This document shows positions 21,157-28,927 of a stretch of 64,000 nt of DNA, piece after piece. Source of the DNA: Faecalibacterium sp. I3-3-33 (GTDB taxonomy: Bacteria > Bacillota > Clostridia > Oscillospirales > Ruminococcaceae); contig NZ_CP094469.1 in NCBI RefSeq assembly GCF_023347295.1, forward strand, positions 1,488,001-1,552,000. Direction: 5' to 3'. Position numbers and translations under genes: made by a program. Below the pieces are notes generated by a model. The model searched no databases, was not told where the DNA came from, and worked only from the letters and a program-made list of their open reading frames with translations. The number at the start of each line of letters is the position of its first letter. Position 1 is the stretch's first letter.

Positions 21157-23502
21157 AGCGGTCTCCTCCTTTTGAATTGTATCTTCCTCCGCTGCGGGCT
21201 GCACAAGGGCGGCGGGCAGGGCAGGGACGTGTTTGGGCGGGTGGTCACGCTTTGCGCTGTGCAGGTTGAACAGGTTCAGCCGCAAGGCGTTGCTCACCAC
21301 GCAGAAGCTGGAAAGGCTCATGGCAGCTGCGCCGAACATGGGGTTCAGCGTCAGCCCCAAGGGAATGAACACACCGGCTGCCAGCGGAATGCCGATGATG
21401 TTATAGATGAACGCCCAGAACAGGTTTTCGTGGATGTTACGCAGGGAAGCGCGGCTCAGCCGGATGGCGGCGGGCACGTCCGAGAGCTTGGAGTTCATCA
21501 GCACTACGTCCGCAGCGTCAATGGCCACATCCGTGCCTGCGCCGATGGCAATGCCGGTGTCGGCTCGGGTCAGGGCAGGGGCGTCGTTGATGCCGTCGCC
21601 CACCATAGCCACCTTGCCGTACTTTTGGAGCTGCCGGATAACGGCCTCCTTGCTCTCCGGCAGCACCCCGGCGATCACCTCGTCCACACCGGCCTGCCGG
21701 CCGATGGCTTCAGCGGTGCGCTGATTGTCGCCGGTCAGCATCACTACCCGGATGCCCATGTTCCGCAGCTCCCGGATGGCCTGCGGGCTGTCCTCCTTGA
21801 TGGTATCTGCCACCGCGATAACGCCCAGCAGACGGCCTGCACCGCCAAAGAACAGGGGCGTCTTACCCTGCGCAGCCAGTGCAGCAGCCTGCGTTTGCAG
21901 TGCAGCAGGGATAGCGACCTTTGTGCTAATAAAAGCAGCGTTGCCGCCAAAGATCTCCTTGCCCTCCAGCTTGGCGGTAAGGCCGTTGCCCGGCAGGGCG
22001 GTAAAATCGGTGACAGAGGGCAGCGCCAGCTGCTTTTCCTCCGCATAGGCCAGCACTGCCCGCGCCAGCGGGTGCTCGCTGCGGCCCTCCAGCGCGGCTG
22101 CCAGTGTGAGCAGTTCGGTCTCGGTCACGCCCGCAGCGGGCAGCAGGTCGGTGACAGTGGGCTTGCCGCAGGTGATGGTGCCGGTCTTGTCCAGTGCCAC
22201 GATGCGGGTACGCCCGGCCTCCTCCAACGCCGCAGCGGTCTTGAACAGGATGCCGTTTTTCGCACCCAAGCCGTTGCCCACCATGATAGCCACCGGCGTT
22301 GCAAGTCCCAGCGCACAGGGGCAGCTGATGACCAGCACTGAGATGCCCCGCGCCAGCGCGTAGCCTACATCCCGCCCCAGCAGCAGCCAGACAAGGGTGG
22401 TGATCACCGCAATGCTGATGACCGCAGGCACGAAAAAGCCGGATACGGTATCCGCGATCTTAGCAATGGGGGCTTTGGTGGCGGCGGCATCGCTGACCAT
22501 GCGGATAATCTGCGCCAGCGTGGTGTCCTCGCCCACACGGGTGGCACGGCACTGCAAATAGCCGGATTGGTTGGTGGTGGCGGCGCTTACCTTATCGCCC
22601 ACGGCCTTGTCCACCGGGATGCTTTCGCCGGTCAGGGCGCTCTCGTTCACGGCGCTGCTGCCCTCCAGCACAATGCCGTCCACCGGGATGTTCTCGCCCG
22701 GGCGCACCACAAAGATATCTTCCTTCTGCACCTGCTCAATGGGCACAGTCACCTCGGCACCGTCCCGCAGCAGGGTAGCGGTCTTGGGTGCAAGCTTCAT
22801 CAGGCTCTTGAGCGCATCGGTGGTCTTGCCCTTAGAGCGCGCTTCCAGCATCTTGCCCACGGTGATGAGGGTCAAAATCATGGCGGCAGACTCAAAATAG
22901 AACTCCATCATGTAGTGCATGACCAGTTCCTCATTGCCGTGCAGCTGCGCATCGGTCATGGCAAACAGGGCGTAGGTGCTCCACACAAAGCTTGCCATGG
23001 AGCCCATGGCCACCAGTGTATCCATGTTAGGGGAGCGGTGCACCAGCCCCTTGAAGCCATTGATGAAAAACTTCTGGTTGATTACCATCACGATGCCCGC
23101 CAGCAGCAGCTGTACCAGCCCCATGGCGATGTGGTTGCCGTCAAACCAGCGGGGCAGCGGCCAGCCCCACATCATGTGCCCCATGGAAAAGTACATCAGC
23201 ACCAGCAAAAAGCCCAGCGAGGCGATGAGCCGCCGTTTCAGCTTGGGCGTTTCGTGGTCCGCCAATGCGTCCAGCTCTGCGCTGGTGCTGGCGGAGGCAG
23301 CAGCCTTTTTGGGGCTTGCGCCGTAACCGGCCTGCTCCACAGCACGGATAATGGCGGCATTCTCTGCTGTACCCTCCACCCCCATGGAGTTTGTCAGCAG
23401 GCTTACCGAACAGCCGGTGACGCCCGGCACGCTCTTTACGGCCTTTTCCACCCGGGCAGAGCAGGCCGCGCAGCTCATGCCGGTAACATTGAATTGTTCC
23501 AT
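20947..23502 (-). CDS. copA: Copper-exporting P1B-type ATPase CopA with N- and C-terminal HMA domains
   Basis: At 851 residues this pump exports Cu(I). An N-terminal HMA domain carries GMSCAAC (about residues 8-14). The membrane CPC motif is in SCPCALG (about 392), the phosphorylated Asp in DKTGT (about 438), and GDGINDAPA closes the P domain. Unusually, a second HMA domain (GMMCPHC) forms the last 70 residues after a linker; most CopA have HMA domains only at the N-terminus. AAGGAG precedes ATG 23502. It follows csoR by 38 bases and shares its promoter. The C-terminal domain has its own ribosome-binding site inside the gene, see 20947-21156. Confidence 0.95.
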   Translation of the reverse strand: MEQFNVTGMSCAACSARVEKAVKSVPGVTGCSVSLLTNSMGVEGTAENAAIIRAVEQAGYGASPKKAAASASTSAELDALADHETPKLKRRLIASLGFLLVLMYFSMGHMMWGWPLPRWFDGNHIAMGLVQLLLAGIVMVINQKFFINGFKGLVHRSPNMDTLVAMGSMASFVWSTYALFAMTDAQLHGNEELVMHYMMEFYFESAAMILTLITVGKMLEARSKGKTTDALKSLMKLAPKTATLLRDGAEVTVPIEQVQKEDIFVVRPGENIPVDGIVLEGSSAVNESALTGESIPVDKAVGDKVSAATTNQSGYLQCRATRVGEDTTLAQIIRMVSDAAATKAPIAKIADTVSGFFVPAVISIAVITTLVWLLLGRDVGYALARGISVLVISCPCALGLATPVAIMVGNGLGAKNGILFKTAAALEEAGRTRIVALDKTGTITCGKPTVTDLLPAAGVTETELLTLAAALEGRSEHPLARAVLAYAEEKQLALPSVTDFTALPGNGLTAKLEGKEIFGGNAAFISTKVAIPAALQTQAAALAAQGKTPLFFGGAGRLLGVIAVADTIKEDSPQAIRELRNMGIRVVMLTGDNQRTAEAIGRQAGVDEVIAGVLPESKEAVIRQLQKYGKVAMVGDGINDAPALTRADTGIAIGAGTDVAIDAADVVLMNSKLSDVPAAIRLSRASLRNIHENLFWAFIYNIIGIPLAAGVFIPLGLTLNPMFGAAAMSLSSFCVVSNALRLNLFNLHSAKRDHPPKHVPALPAALVQPAAEEDTIQKEETAMKKTLTVEGMMCPHCEARVKKALEALPQVDEAVVSHEAGTAIVTLNAEVDDEVLKKAVEAQDYPVTGIQ

Positions 23503-23540
23503 TGTTTTTTCTCCTTGTGCTCAGTTTGCCCGGCGGGCGG

Positions 23541-23903
23541 TCATTTCATCAACTTGGGCAGCAGCCGGAGCAGTTCTTCCAACTTTTCGTCGCTGCCGGC
23601 ACGCAGGTCATCCGCCACGCAGCTGCCGATGTGCTGCGCCAGCAATTCCCGGGAAAAGCTGTTCAGTGCCGCATTGGCTGCGGCCACCTGCACCAGAATG
23701 TCCACACAGTAGGCGTCCTTTTCCAGCATCCCACGGATGCCGCGCACCTGCCCTTCAATACGGTTCAGCCGGTTGAGCAGGGCTTTGTATTCCTCCGGGC
23801 TGCGCTCTTTGTGGCGGCAGCAGCAGGGGACAGCAGCATCTGCCACAGCGTCCGCTTCCGGCGTATCAACGCAGCAGCAACAGTGCTTTTTGGTCTCTTC
23901 CAT
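23541..23903 (-). CDS. csoR: CsoR-family copper-sensing repressor with Cys-rich N-terminus
   Basis: This 120-residue all-alpha regulator has the Cu(I) ligand pattern Cys-His-Cys: C in DAYCVDIL, H and C in LAQHIGSCV. The family fold is marked by LNRIEGQVRGI. The N-terminal extension has two Cys clusters (CCCC and CCCRH), which CsoR normally lacks. I chose ATG 23903 with AAAGGAG 10 bases upstream; an in-frame start 63 bases earlier would run through the operator. It is first in the csoR-copA operon, with a CsoR-type operator between promoter and start, so autoregulation is likely. Confidence 0.88.
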   Translation of the reverse strand: MEETKKHCCCCVDTPEADAVADAAVPCCCRHKERSPEEYKALLNRLNRIEGQVRGIRGMLEKDAYCVDILVQVAAANAALNSFSRELLAQHIGSCVADDLRAGSDEKLEELLRLLPKLMK

Positions 23904-23924
23904 CTCGGAATCGCTCCTTTCATA

Positions 23925-23942
23925 AACCCCCATGGGGTATAT
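23925..23942. promoter_or_regulatory. CsoR-type operator
   Basis: On the minus strand TATACCCCATGGGGGTTT has the TACCCC/GGGGT dyad of known CsoR operators. It lies between the expected transcription start (about 23950) and the csoR Shine-Dalgarno. Confidence 0.75.
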
Positions 23943-23956
23943 TTTCTTGCAACAGC

Positions 23957-23985
23957 AGTATAGCACACAATATCCGACAATTCAA
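23957..23985 (-). promoter_or_regulatory. csoR-copA promoter
   Basis: TTGAAT, a 17-bp spacer and TATACT on the minus strand. Confidence 0.85.
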
Positions 23986-24016
23986 GTAGGAAATGAAATT
24001 TAAATAATGCAGCAGA

Positions 24017-24056
24017 CAAAAATGGTTCAGAAACGCCACAGGTGTTTCTGAACCAT
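24017..24056 (-). terminator. Second terminator, part of repeat module B
   Basis: A 13-bp perfect stem (ATGGTTCAGAAAC with GTTTCTGAACCAT) is followed by T on the minus strand. It lies between repeat copy B and the csoR promoter. Confidence 0.85.
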
Positions 24057-24072
24057 AAATTAAAAGATAAAA

Positions 24073-24118
24073 TTCCGCTGAACATGGCCAAAGCGCACAC
24101 GGAGGCCATTCAAAACCG
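24073..24118 (-). repeat. 46-bp intergenic repeat, copy B
   Basis: Same element as 20841-20886, but the stem is ATGGCC/GGCCAT (24084-24089 with 24104-24109). Both arms changed together, so pairing is kept. Confidence 0.75.
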
Positions 24119-24125
24119 CTGCATA

Positions 24126-24163
24126 TAAGAAAACGAGGGAAGCCCCGCAGGCTTTCCCTCGTT
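24126..24163 (-). terminator. Terminator of the esterase-like gene
   Basis: AACGAGGGAA pairs with TTCCCTCGTT with further GC pairs in the loop; the minus-strand tail is TTTTC. Confidence 0.88.
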
Positions 24164-24171
24164 GTAAGCTC

Positions 24172-24930
24172 TTACTTTACTTCCAGAATGCGCGGTGCAA
24201 ACAGACTCCACATCTTGCCCCACCAGTACCAGTCGTGGGAAACGTCGCCGCCCCAGATCTCCAGATGTGCGGGCATGCCCTGATCCTTCAGCAGATCAGC
24301 CAATGCCTGTGTGTCATCCAGTGCATCGCCCTCGTAGGCACCCTGACCGGCGCAGAGGATCAGATTGTTCTCTTCTGCCTTGGTCAGTGCCAGCTTGTTG
24401 GCAATGCCGTTCTCTTGCAGGTAAGCAAGGGGAGAGCAGCGCAGCACCATGTCGTCGCTGTCGGTGCCCCAGAAGCGGGTCAGGTCGTAGATGCCGCCCA
24501 TACCCACAGTACCCGCAAACAGGGTGGGGCGGCGCAGACGGCAGTGGACGGCGTGGTAAGCGCCCAGATCCACACCGGCAGTCCAGATCCGGGTGCCTTT
24601 TTTGGCGTTGTTCAGGGCCAGAATACGGGGAGCCAGCTCAGCGCTCAGGTAGACGAAATACTTCTCCTGCAGCTCGGCGCGGCGGCGCTGGGGCAGATCA
24701 CCGTTCAAAAGGCCCTCGCCGTCTACGGCATCCGCGCAGAACAGCTGCACCTTGCCCTCGTTCAGCAGCTGGGCAATGGCGTCGGGCATGCCGTTGTTCT
24801 CCCAGTCGTAAAAACGGCCGCTGCGGGCGGGCAGTGCCAGCACCGGCACACCGGCATGACCGTACACCTTAAACTCCATCTCACGGCCAAGAACCGTGCT
24901 CCACTCTTTGTAATAGGTACCCTGGATCAT
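24172..24930 (-). CDS. Alpha/beta-hydrolase of the esterase type with Asp in place of the nucleophile Ser
   Basis: This 252-residue protein resembles the COG4947-type esterase family: an N-terminal strand region (FKVYGHAGVPVLALPA) with no signal peptide, a nucleophile-elbow position, and a C-terminal His in GGDVSHDWYWW. In serine esterases the elbow reads GxSxG; here it is G-V-D-L-G followed by AYHAVH, so Ser is replaced by Asp. It could be a pseudoenzyme or use an Asp nucleophile as haloalkane dehalogenases do; neither is shown. AAGGAGTG precedes ATG 24930. It lies downstream of DUF4250 on the minus strand and ends at a terminator. Confidence 0.7.
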   Translation of the reverse strand: MIQGTYYKEWSTVLGREMEFKVYGHAGVPVLALPARSGRFYDWENNGMPDAIAQLLNEGKVQLFCADAVDGEGLLNGDLPQRRRAELQEKYFVYLSAELAPRILALNNAKKGTRIWTAGVDLGAYHAVHCRLRRPTLFAGTVGMGGIYDLTRFWGTDSDDMVLRCSPLAYLQENGIANKLALTKAEENNLILCAGQGAYEGDALDDTQALADLLKDQGMPAHLEIWGGDVSHDWYWWGKMWSLFAPRILEVK

Positions 24931-25009
24931 AAATCAAGCACTCCTTATTTTATCATTCACCGGCCCGGGCACAGTCGCTGCGCACCGGTGCCGGATTTGG
25001 AAGCTATAA

Positions 25010-25186
25010 TCAGACAAACTGGTTGCGCTGCGGGTCATAATCGTAGCCCACAGCGTGCAGCTTTGCGCACAGACCGGCCTTATCGGCCTCCAGATCCTCG
25101 CACAGCGCATCGAGATCCTTATACTGATCCCGCAGTTTCAGGTTCACCACGCTCAGCAGCATGATGGGATCAACAGGCAAAGACAT
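25010..25186 (-). CDS. DUF4250 family protein (58 aa)
   Basis: This small protein begins MSLPVDPIMLLSVVNLKLRD and ends DYDPQRNQFV, the hallmark ends of the DUF4250 family of Clostridia, whose function I do not know. It appears soluble and acidic with a helical middle. I chose ATG 25186 with AGGAGAGG upstream rather than an in-frame start 39 bases earlier, which overlaps the rpmB terminator. It lies between rpmB and the esterase-like gene on the same strand; no strong own promoter is visible, so it may depend on read-through from rpmB. Confidence 0.8.
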   Translation of the reverse strand: MSLPVDPIMLLSVVNLKLRDQYKDLDALCEDLEADKAGLCAKLHAVGYDYDPQRNQFV

Positions 25187-25210
25187 TTTATTCCTCTCCT
25201 TGCGGCAAAT

Positions 25211-25243
25211 AAAAAAGCCGGCCACTCGACAAAGTGACCGGCC
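25211..25243 (-). terminator. rpmB terminator
   Basis: On the minus strand CCGGTCACT pairs with AGTGGCCGG (one G-U) around a 6-nt loop, followed by CTTTTTT. Confidence 0.88.
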
Positions 25244-25255
25244 ACATACACCAAA

Positions 25256-25444
25256 TTAGACAGCGCGGGTAACTTTGCCAGCGCGCAGGCAACGGGAGCA
25301 TGCGTAGACATACTTGGGAGAGCCCTCCACGACCGCCTTGACACGACGGACATTCGGCTTCCAGGTACGGTTGGAACGGCGATGAGAGTGAGAGACCTTG
25401 ATACCAAAGGTAACACCCTTGCCGCAGCATTCACACTTAGCCAT
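25256..25444 (-). CDS. rpmB: 50S ribosomal protein L28
   Basis: This 62-residue protein is of the zinc-binding (C+) form: CECCGKG at the start and CSRCL near the end supply four Cys. The middle SHSHRRSNRTWKPN contacts 23S rRNA. GTAGGAGG precedes ATG 25444. It is transcribed alone, with its own promoter and terminator. The promoter overlaps a perfect palindrome, so expression may be controlled, possibly in relation to zinc as for other C+ ribosomal proteins; this last point is inference. Confidence 0.95.
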   Translation of the reverse strand: MAKCECCGKGVTFGIKVSHSHRRSNRTWKPNVRRVKAVVEGSPKYVYACSRCLRAGKVTRAV

Positions 25445-25478
25445 GGTAATTGCACCTCCTACAGTGAAGTATGGAATC

Positions 25479-25501
25479 AAAATAATCAGCTTGATTATTT
25501 T
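25479..25501. promoter_or_regulatory. Perfect 10-3-10 palindrome over the rpmB start site
   Basis: AAAATAATCA and TGATTATTTT are exact reverse complements separated by GCT. The palindrome covers the rpmB -10 and start region, a classic repressor position. Confidence 0.6.
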
Positions 25502-25525
25502 ACCAGAGATACAAAGAAAAAGCAA
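25497..25525 (-). promoter_or_regulatory. rpmB promoter
   Basis: On the minus strand TTGCTT, a 17-bp spacer and TAAAAT. Confidence 0.65.
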
Positions 25526-25575
25526 GCCTTTTTTTAAATTTTCTGTAGCTTTTTGCATTCCCGGTGCAGTGGGGC

Positions 25576-25604
25576 TTGTGCAGGGCACAAAAAAATAGTA
25601 TTAT
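25576..25604 (+). promoter_or_regulatory. Promoter of the M50-scpAB operon
   Basis: TTGTGC, a 17-bp spacer and TATTAT lie about 40 bases before the M50 gene and are divergent from rpmB. Confidence 0.7.
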
Positions 25605-25641
25605 AAAGAAAGAAATTCGTTTTGAAGGAGGAGAGATTTAC

Positions 25642-26316
25642 ATGACCGCACAGGCAACCTATTATATCATCCGCGCACTGGTGGCGCTGGTGGCCATCCC
25701 GTTCCACGAGGCCGGCCATGCACTGGCAGCATGGCTGCTGGGCGATGCCACCGCCAAACGCGAGGGGCGTCTTTCGCTGAATCCCTTTGCCCACTTTGAC
25801 CTGCTGGGCACGCTGTGCATGGTGTTTGCAGGCGTGGGCTGGGCAAAGCCTGTGTCCACCAACCCCCGCAACTTCAAAAACCCCAAGTGGGGCATGGCGC
25901 TCACTGCACTGGCAGGCCCTGTGGCAAACCTTGTGCTGGCTTACCTTGGCATGGTGGCGTGGAAGGTAATGTACTACTGGGCACCGGTCAATAATGCCAC
26001 CATTTACATTGCCATGTTTTTGCGGTATCTGGTGCTGATGAACGTGAGCCTTGCGGTGTTCAACCTGATCCCCGTGCCGCCGCTGGACGGCAGCCGCATT
26101 CTGCTGGTGGTGCTGCCGCAGCACATCTACTTTGGCCTGATGCGGTACGAAAAATATATCATGATCGTTATGCTGGCAGCGGTTTGGGGCGGCTTTCTGG
26201 ATGTGCCGCTATACTACCTGAACAACGTGGTGTGGTCGCTTTTGGGCGCGGGCACCGGGTATATCGATAAGATCGCCTACGCCGTTTATGCCAGCAGTCT
26301 TGGGGCGGTGATCTGA
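25642..26316 (+). CDS. Membrane metalloprotease, M50 / site-2 protease family
   Basis: This 224-residue protein has HEAGH (about residue 23-27) in the first membrane segment and the second zinc-ligand motif NLIPVPPLDGSR near residue 145, as in short single-domain S2P homologues without a PDZ domain. Four to five further hydrophobic segments are visible. I chose ATG 25642 with AAGGAGGAG upstream. The stop codon abuts the scpA start, so the two are translationally coupled; M50-scpA-scpB order is common in Firmicutes. The substrate is unknown. Confidence 0.9.
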   Translation: MTAQATYYIIRALVALVAIPFHEAGHALAAWLLGDATAKREGRLSLNPFAHFDLLGTLCMVFAGVGWAKPVSTNPRNFKNPKWGMALTALAGPVANLVLAYLGMVAWKVMYYWAPVNNATIYIAMFLRYLVLMNVSLAVFNLIPVPPLDGSRILLVVLPQHIYFGLMRYEKYIMIVMLAAVWGGFLDVPLYYLNNVVWSLLGAGTGYIDKIAYAVYASSLGAVI

Positions 26317-27039
26317 GTGGCAGAGGAATTGACCTTCCATCTGGAGGATTTTGACGGCCCGCTGGAATTATTGCTGGCGCTGGTGGCAAAACATAAGATG
26401 GACCTGCACAACATCCCCATTCTGCAGCTCATCGACCAGTACACCCGCACCGTGGAGCAGGCCGACCCTGACCCCGAGACTGCCAGTGCTTTCATTGAGA
26501 TGGCGGCGCATCTGGTGGAGATGAAAAGCTTTCTGCTGCTGCCCCGCAGCGAAGAGGGCGAGCGCATGAAGCAGGAGCTCACCGGCCAGCTCATCGAGTA
26601 CGACCAGTGCCGCCGCATGGCAAAGTTGCTGCGCGCAAAAGGGGAGGCTGCCCCGGTGTTCGTGCGCCGCCCCATGGAGATGGAGTGGGACAACACCTAC
26701 GCGCTGCACCACGCCCCGCAGATTTTGGCGGACTACTGGCAGGCGCTGGCAGGCCGCACCAAGACCCGCCGCGTGCCCACCCAGCAGCAGTTTGAGCCGC
26801 TGGTCACCGCGCCCATGGTATCGGTCACCAGCCGGGTGGTGTACATCCTGCGCCGGATGCTGGGCGGCACCGTGGCAAAGATGGAGCAGTTGTTTTCCCG
26901 CAGCCAGAGCCGCAGCACCAACGTAGCTACCTTTCTGGCGCTGCTGGAACTGGTGCGCGGCGGACGCATCGCGCTGGATGACCGGGGAGAACTGACCATG
27001 CGCCGCACCCGCCCGGAACGCAATAAGGAGAACCCATGA
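26317..27039 (+). CDS. scpA: Segregation and condensation protein A
   Basis: This 240-residue kleisin bridges the Smc ATPase heads in the chromosome condensin. The N-terminal FHLEDFDGPLELLLAL motif contacts the Smc neck; the C-terminal winged-helix domain (FLALLELVRGGRIALD) contacts the head. The start is GTG 26317, directly after the M50 stop. It overlaps scpB by the ATGA sequence, so coupled translation is likely. Confidence 0.95.
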   Translation: MAEELTFHLEDFDGPLELLLALVAKHKMDLHNIPILQLIDQYTRTVEQADPDPETASAFIEMAAHLVEMKSFLLLPRSEEGERMKQELTGQLIEYDQCRRMAKLLRAKGEAAPVFVRRPMEMEWDNTYALHHAPQILADYWQALAGRTKTRRVPTQQQFEPLVTAPMVSVTSRVVYILRRMLGGTVAKMEQLFSRSQSRSTNVATFLALLELVRGGRIALDDRGELTMRRTRPERNKENP

Positions 27040-27581
27040 ACCAGAAACAAACCCTTGCCGCCGTAGAGGCCATGCTTTTTGCCTGCGGCGACCCCATAGG
27101 TGCCGATAAGCTGGCACAGGCGGTGCAGCTGCCCCAGTCCAGCGTGGATGCCGCACTGGAGACCCTGCACACCCGCTATCAGCGGGAGGACAGCGGTCTG
27201 TGTCTGCTGCATCTGAATACCCGGTGGCAACTTGCCACCAAGACCCAGTGGGCCGACTGCGTGCGCCGCGTGCTGGACAGCCGCCGCGCCGTACCGCTTG
27301 GCCCTGCGGCCATGGAGACCCTGACCGTCATCGCCTATAATCAGCCGGTGTCCCGCGCTTTTATTGAGCAGGTGCGCGGCGTGGACTCCTCGTCCAGCGT
27401 GTCCGGTCTGCTGGAAAAGGGGCTCATCGAGGAAGCCGGACGTCTGGATCTGCCGGGTCGCCCGGTCAGCTTCCGCACCACTGATACCTTTTTGCGTGTG
27501 TTCGGTCTGTCCAGTCTGGCAGACCTGCCGCCGGTGCATAGTGACGCACCGACAGATGATCCGACCGAAAGTGAGGGTTGA
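27036..27581 (+). CDS. scpB: Segregation and condensation protein B
   Basis: This 181-residue protein has two winged-helix domains and binds ScpA as a dimer in the Smc complex. The typical N-terminus (AVEAMLFACGDPIGADKLA) and the AAMETLTVIAYNQPVSR stretch (about residue 92-108) are present. It overlaps scpA by 4 bases and is followed 3 bases later by the DUF2953 gene. The C-terminal 20 residues are acidic and probably disordered. Confidence 0.95.
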   Translation: MNQKQTLAAVEAMLFACGDPIGADKLAQAVQLPQSSVDAALETLHTRYQREDSGLCLLHLNTRWQLATKTQWADCVRRVLDSRRAVPLGPAAMETLTVIAYNQPVSRAFIEQVRGVDSSSSVSGLLEKGLIEEAGRLDLPGRPVSFRTTDTFLRVFGLSSLADLPPVHSDAPTDDPTESEG

Positions 27582-27584
27582 CCC

Positions 27585-28313
27585 ATGGGCATGGTTCTTT
27601 CCGCAGTGGGCGCTTGTCTGCTGTTCATCCTCAAGGTGGTGGGCATCCTGCTGCTGATCATTCTGGTGCTGGCGGCGCTGTTGCTGCTGTGCCCTTTCTG
27701 CGCGGATATCTGCTGGCAAAACGATACCCTTACCGTAAAAGCCGGGGCGCTGGGCATCACTTTTCCGGTGTTCCAATACCCCAAGCCTGAACCTCCCGCC
27801 CAGTCGGAGGAACCCAAGGGCTTTACCGGTAGGCTGAAAGCAAAATTCCGCGCATGGCGTGCGGAGCGCAAGCGCAAAAAAGCTGAAAAAAAGGCTGCGC
27901 AGCCTGCAAAGCCCAAAGCAGAAAAGCCACCCCGCCAAAAGGCAAAGATCACGCTGGATGCGGTCTGCACCATGCTGCGGGGCGTGGGTACGCTGCTGCG
28001 AGCAGTGTTTGGCGCCATCCGCTTTACAAAGATCTCGGTCTGCCTTGGTGTGCGCGGTGAAGACCCCGCCGAAGCTGCCCGCAATTACGGCAAGCTGCAG
28101 GCATGGCTGTACCCGACCCTTGGCGTACTGGATCATTTCTTCTTTCTGGAATTTGACCAGCTGCGCGTTCTGCCGGACTTCGGCAGTGCTCAGCCTACTG
28201 TGCAGGACAGGGTATCCTTCCGGGTCAGTGCGCAGGCGCTGTTCATCGTCATTGCCGCTGTGCGGGTGCTATACGAGTTCTGGCGTAAAAAAGTATTGGA
28301 CATCTTTATATAA
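27585..28313 (+). CDS. DUF2953 family membrane-anchored protein
   Basis: This 242-residue protein starts with a long hydrophobic segment (about residues 5-35), followed by a charged Lys/Ala/Glu-rich linker (about 75-125) and a C-terminal domain with FTKISVCLGVRGEDPAEAARNYG, typical of DUF2953. In sporulating Firmicutes DUF2953 genes sit beside ytfJ/gerW, as here. No catalytic motif is visible and the molecular role is unknown. It is the fourth gene of the M50-scpAB cluster. Confidence 0.8.
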   Translation: MGMVLSAVGACLLFILKVVGILLLIILVLAALLLLCPFCADICWQNDTLTVKAGALGITFPVFQYPKPEPPAQSEEPKGFTGRLKAKFRAWRAERKRKKAEKKAAQPAKPKAEKPPRQKAKITLDAVCTMLRGVGTLLRAVFGAIRFTKISVCLGVRGEDPAEAARNYGKLQAWLYPTLGVLDHFFFLEFDQLRVLPDFGSAQPTVQDRVSFRVSAQALFIVIAAVRVLYEFWRKKVLDIFI

Positions 28314-28326
28314 AGTGTGGTACACT
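28297..28326 (+). promoter_or_regulatory. Possible gerW promoter
   Basis: TGGACA, an 18-bp spacer and TACACT overlap the 3' end of the DUF2953 gene. Confidence 0.45.
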
Positions 28327-28392
28327 AAATCTATATCAGAATGCTTTCCGGCGGCCTGCTGCCTGCACGGATGAATAAAGGAGAGTTGTTTT

Positions 28393-28797
28393 ATGGCAGA
28401 GCATCCTATTCAGGGCCTGATGAACGTTACGATGGAGAAAATTCACCAGATGGTGGACGCCAACACCATCATCGGCAAGCCCATCACCACCGAGGATGGC
28501 ATCACCATCCTGCCGGTGTCCAAGGTGAGCTTCGGTTTCGCCTCCGGCGGTACCGATTTTAACGGCAAGAACGCTGCCAACAAAGATCTGTTTGGCGGCG
28601 GCTCCGGTGCCGGTGTCAACATCCAGCCGGTGGCATTTCTGGTCATCAAGGATGGCTGCGTGCGCACCATCCAGCTGTCGGATAGCTCCAACAGCATCGA
28701 CCGTGCCCTGACCATGCTGCCCGAGCTGGTGGAAAAGCTCACCGCTCTGGTCAAAAAGGACGATAAGGCACCCGCAGAGGAGCCCAAGGCAGAGTAA
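28393..28797 (+). CDS. gerW: GerW (YtfJ) family protein
   Basis: This 134-residue protein has the family core: GKPITTEDGITILPVSKV, the Gly-rich GFASGGTDF and GGGSGAGVNIQPVAFLVI. In Bacillus GerW (YtfJ) is needed for spore germination. The presumed host is regarded as non-sporulating, so the protein may have another role or be a remnant; the reading frame is intact. GGAGAG precedes the ATG. It follows DUF2953, the usual neighbour. Confidence 0.9.
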   Translation: MAEHPIQGLMNVTMEKIHQMVDANTIIGKPITTEDGITILPVSKVSFGFASGGTDFNGKNAANKDLFGGGSGAGVNIQPVAFLVIKDGCVRTIQLSDSSNSIDRALTMLPELVEKLTALVKKDDKAPAEEPKAE

Positions 28798-28927
28798 CTT
28801 TTTATAATAACCAAGCCGCAGCCGCAGGCCTTTTGATCTGCGGTTTATATAGCCGCGTACCGTGCCCTGCAAAAGCAGGGGAGTGGTGCGCGTTTTGAGC
28901 GCCGTGAGGCGCACAAGGAGTAATATT

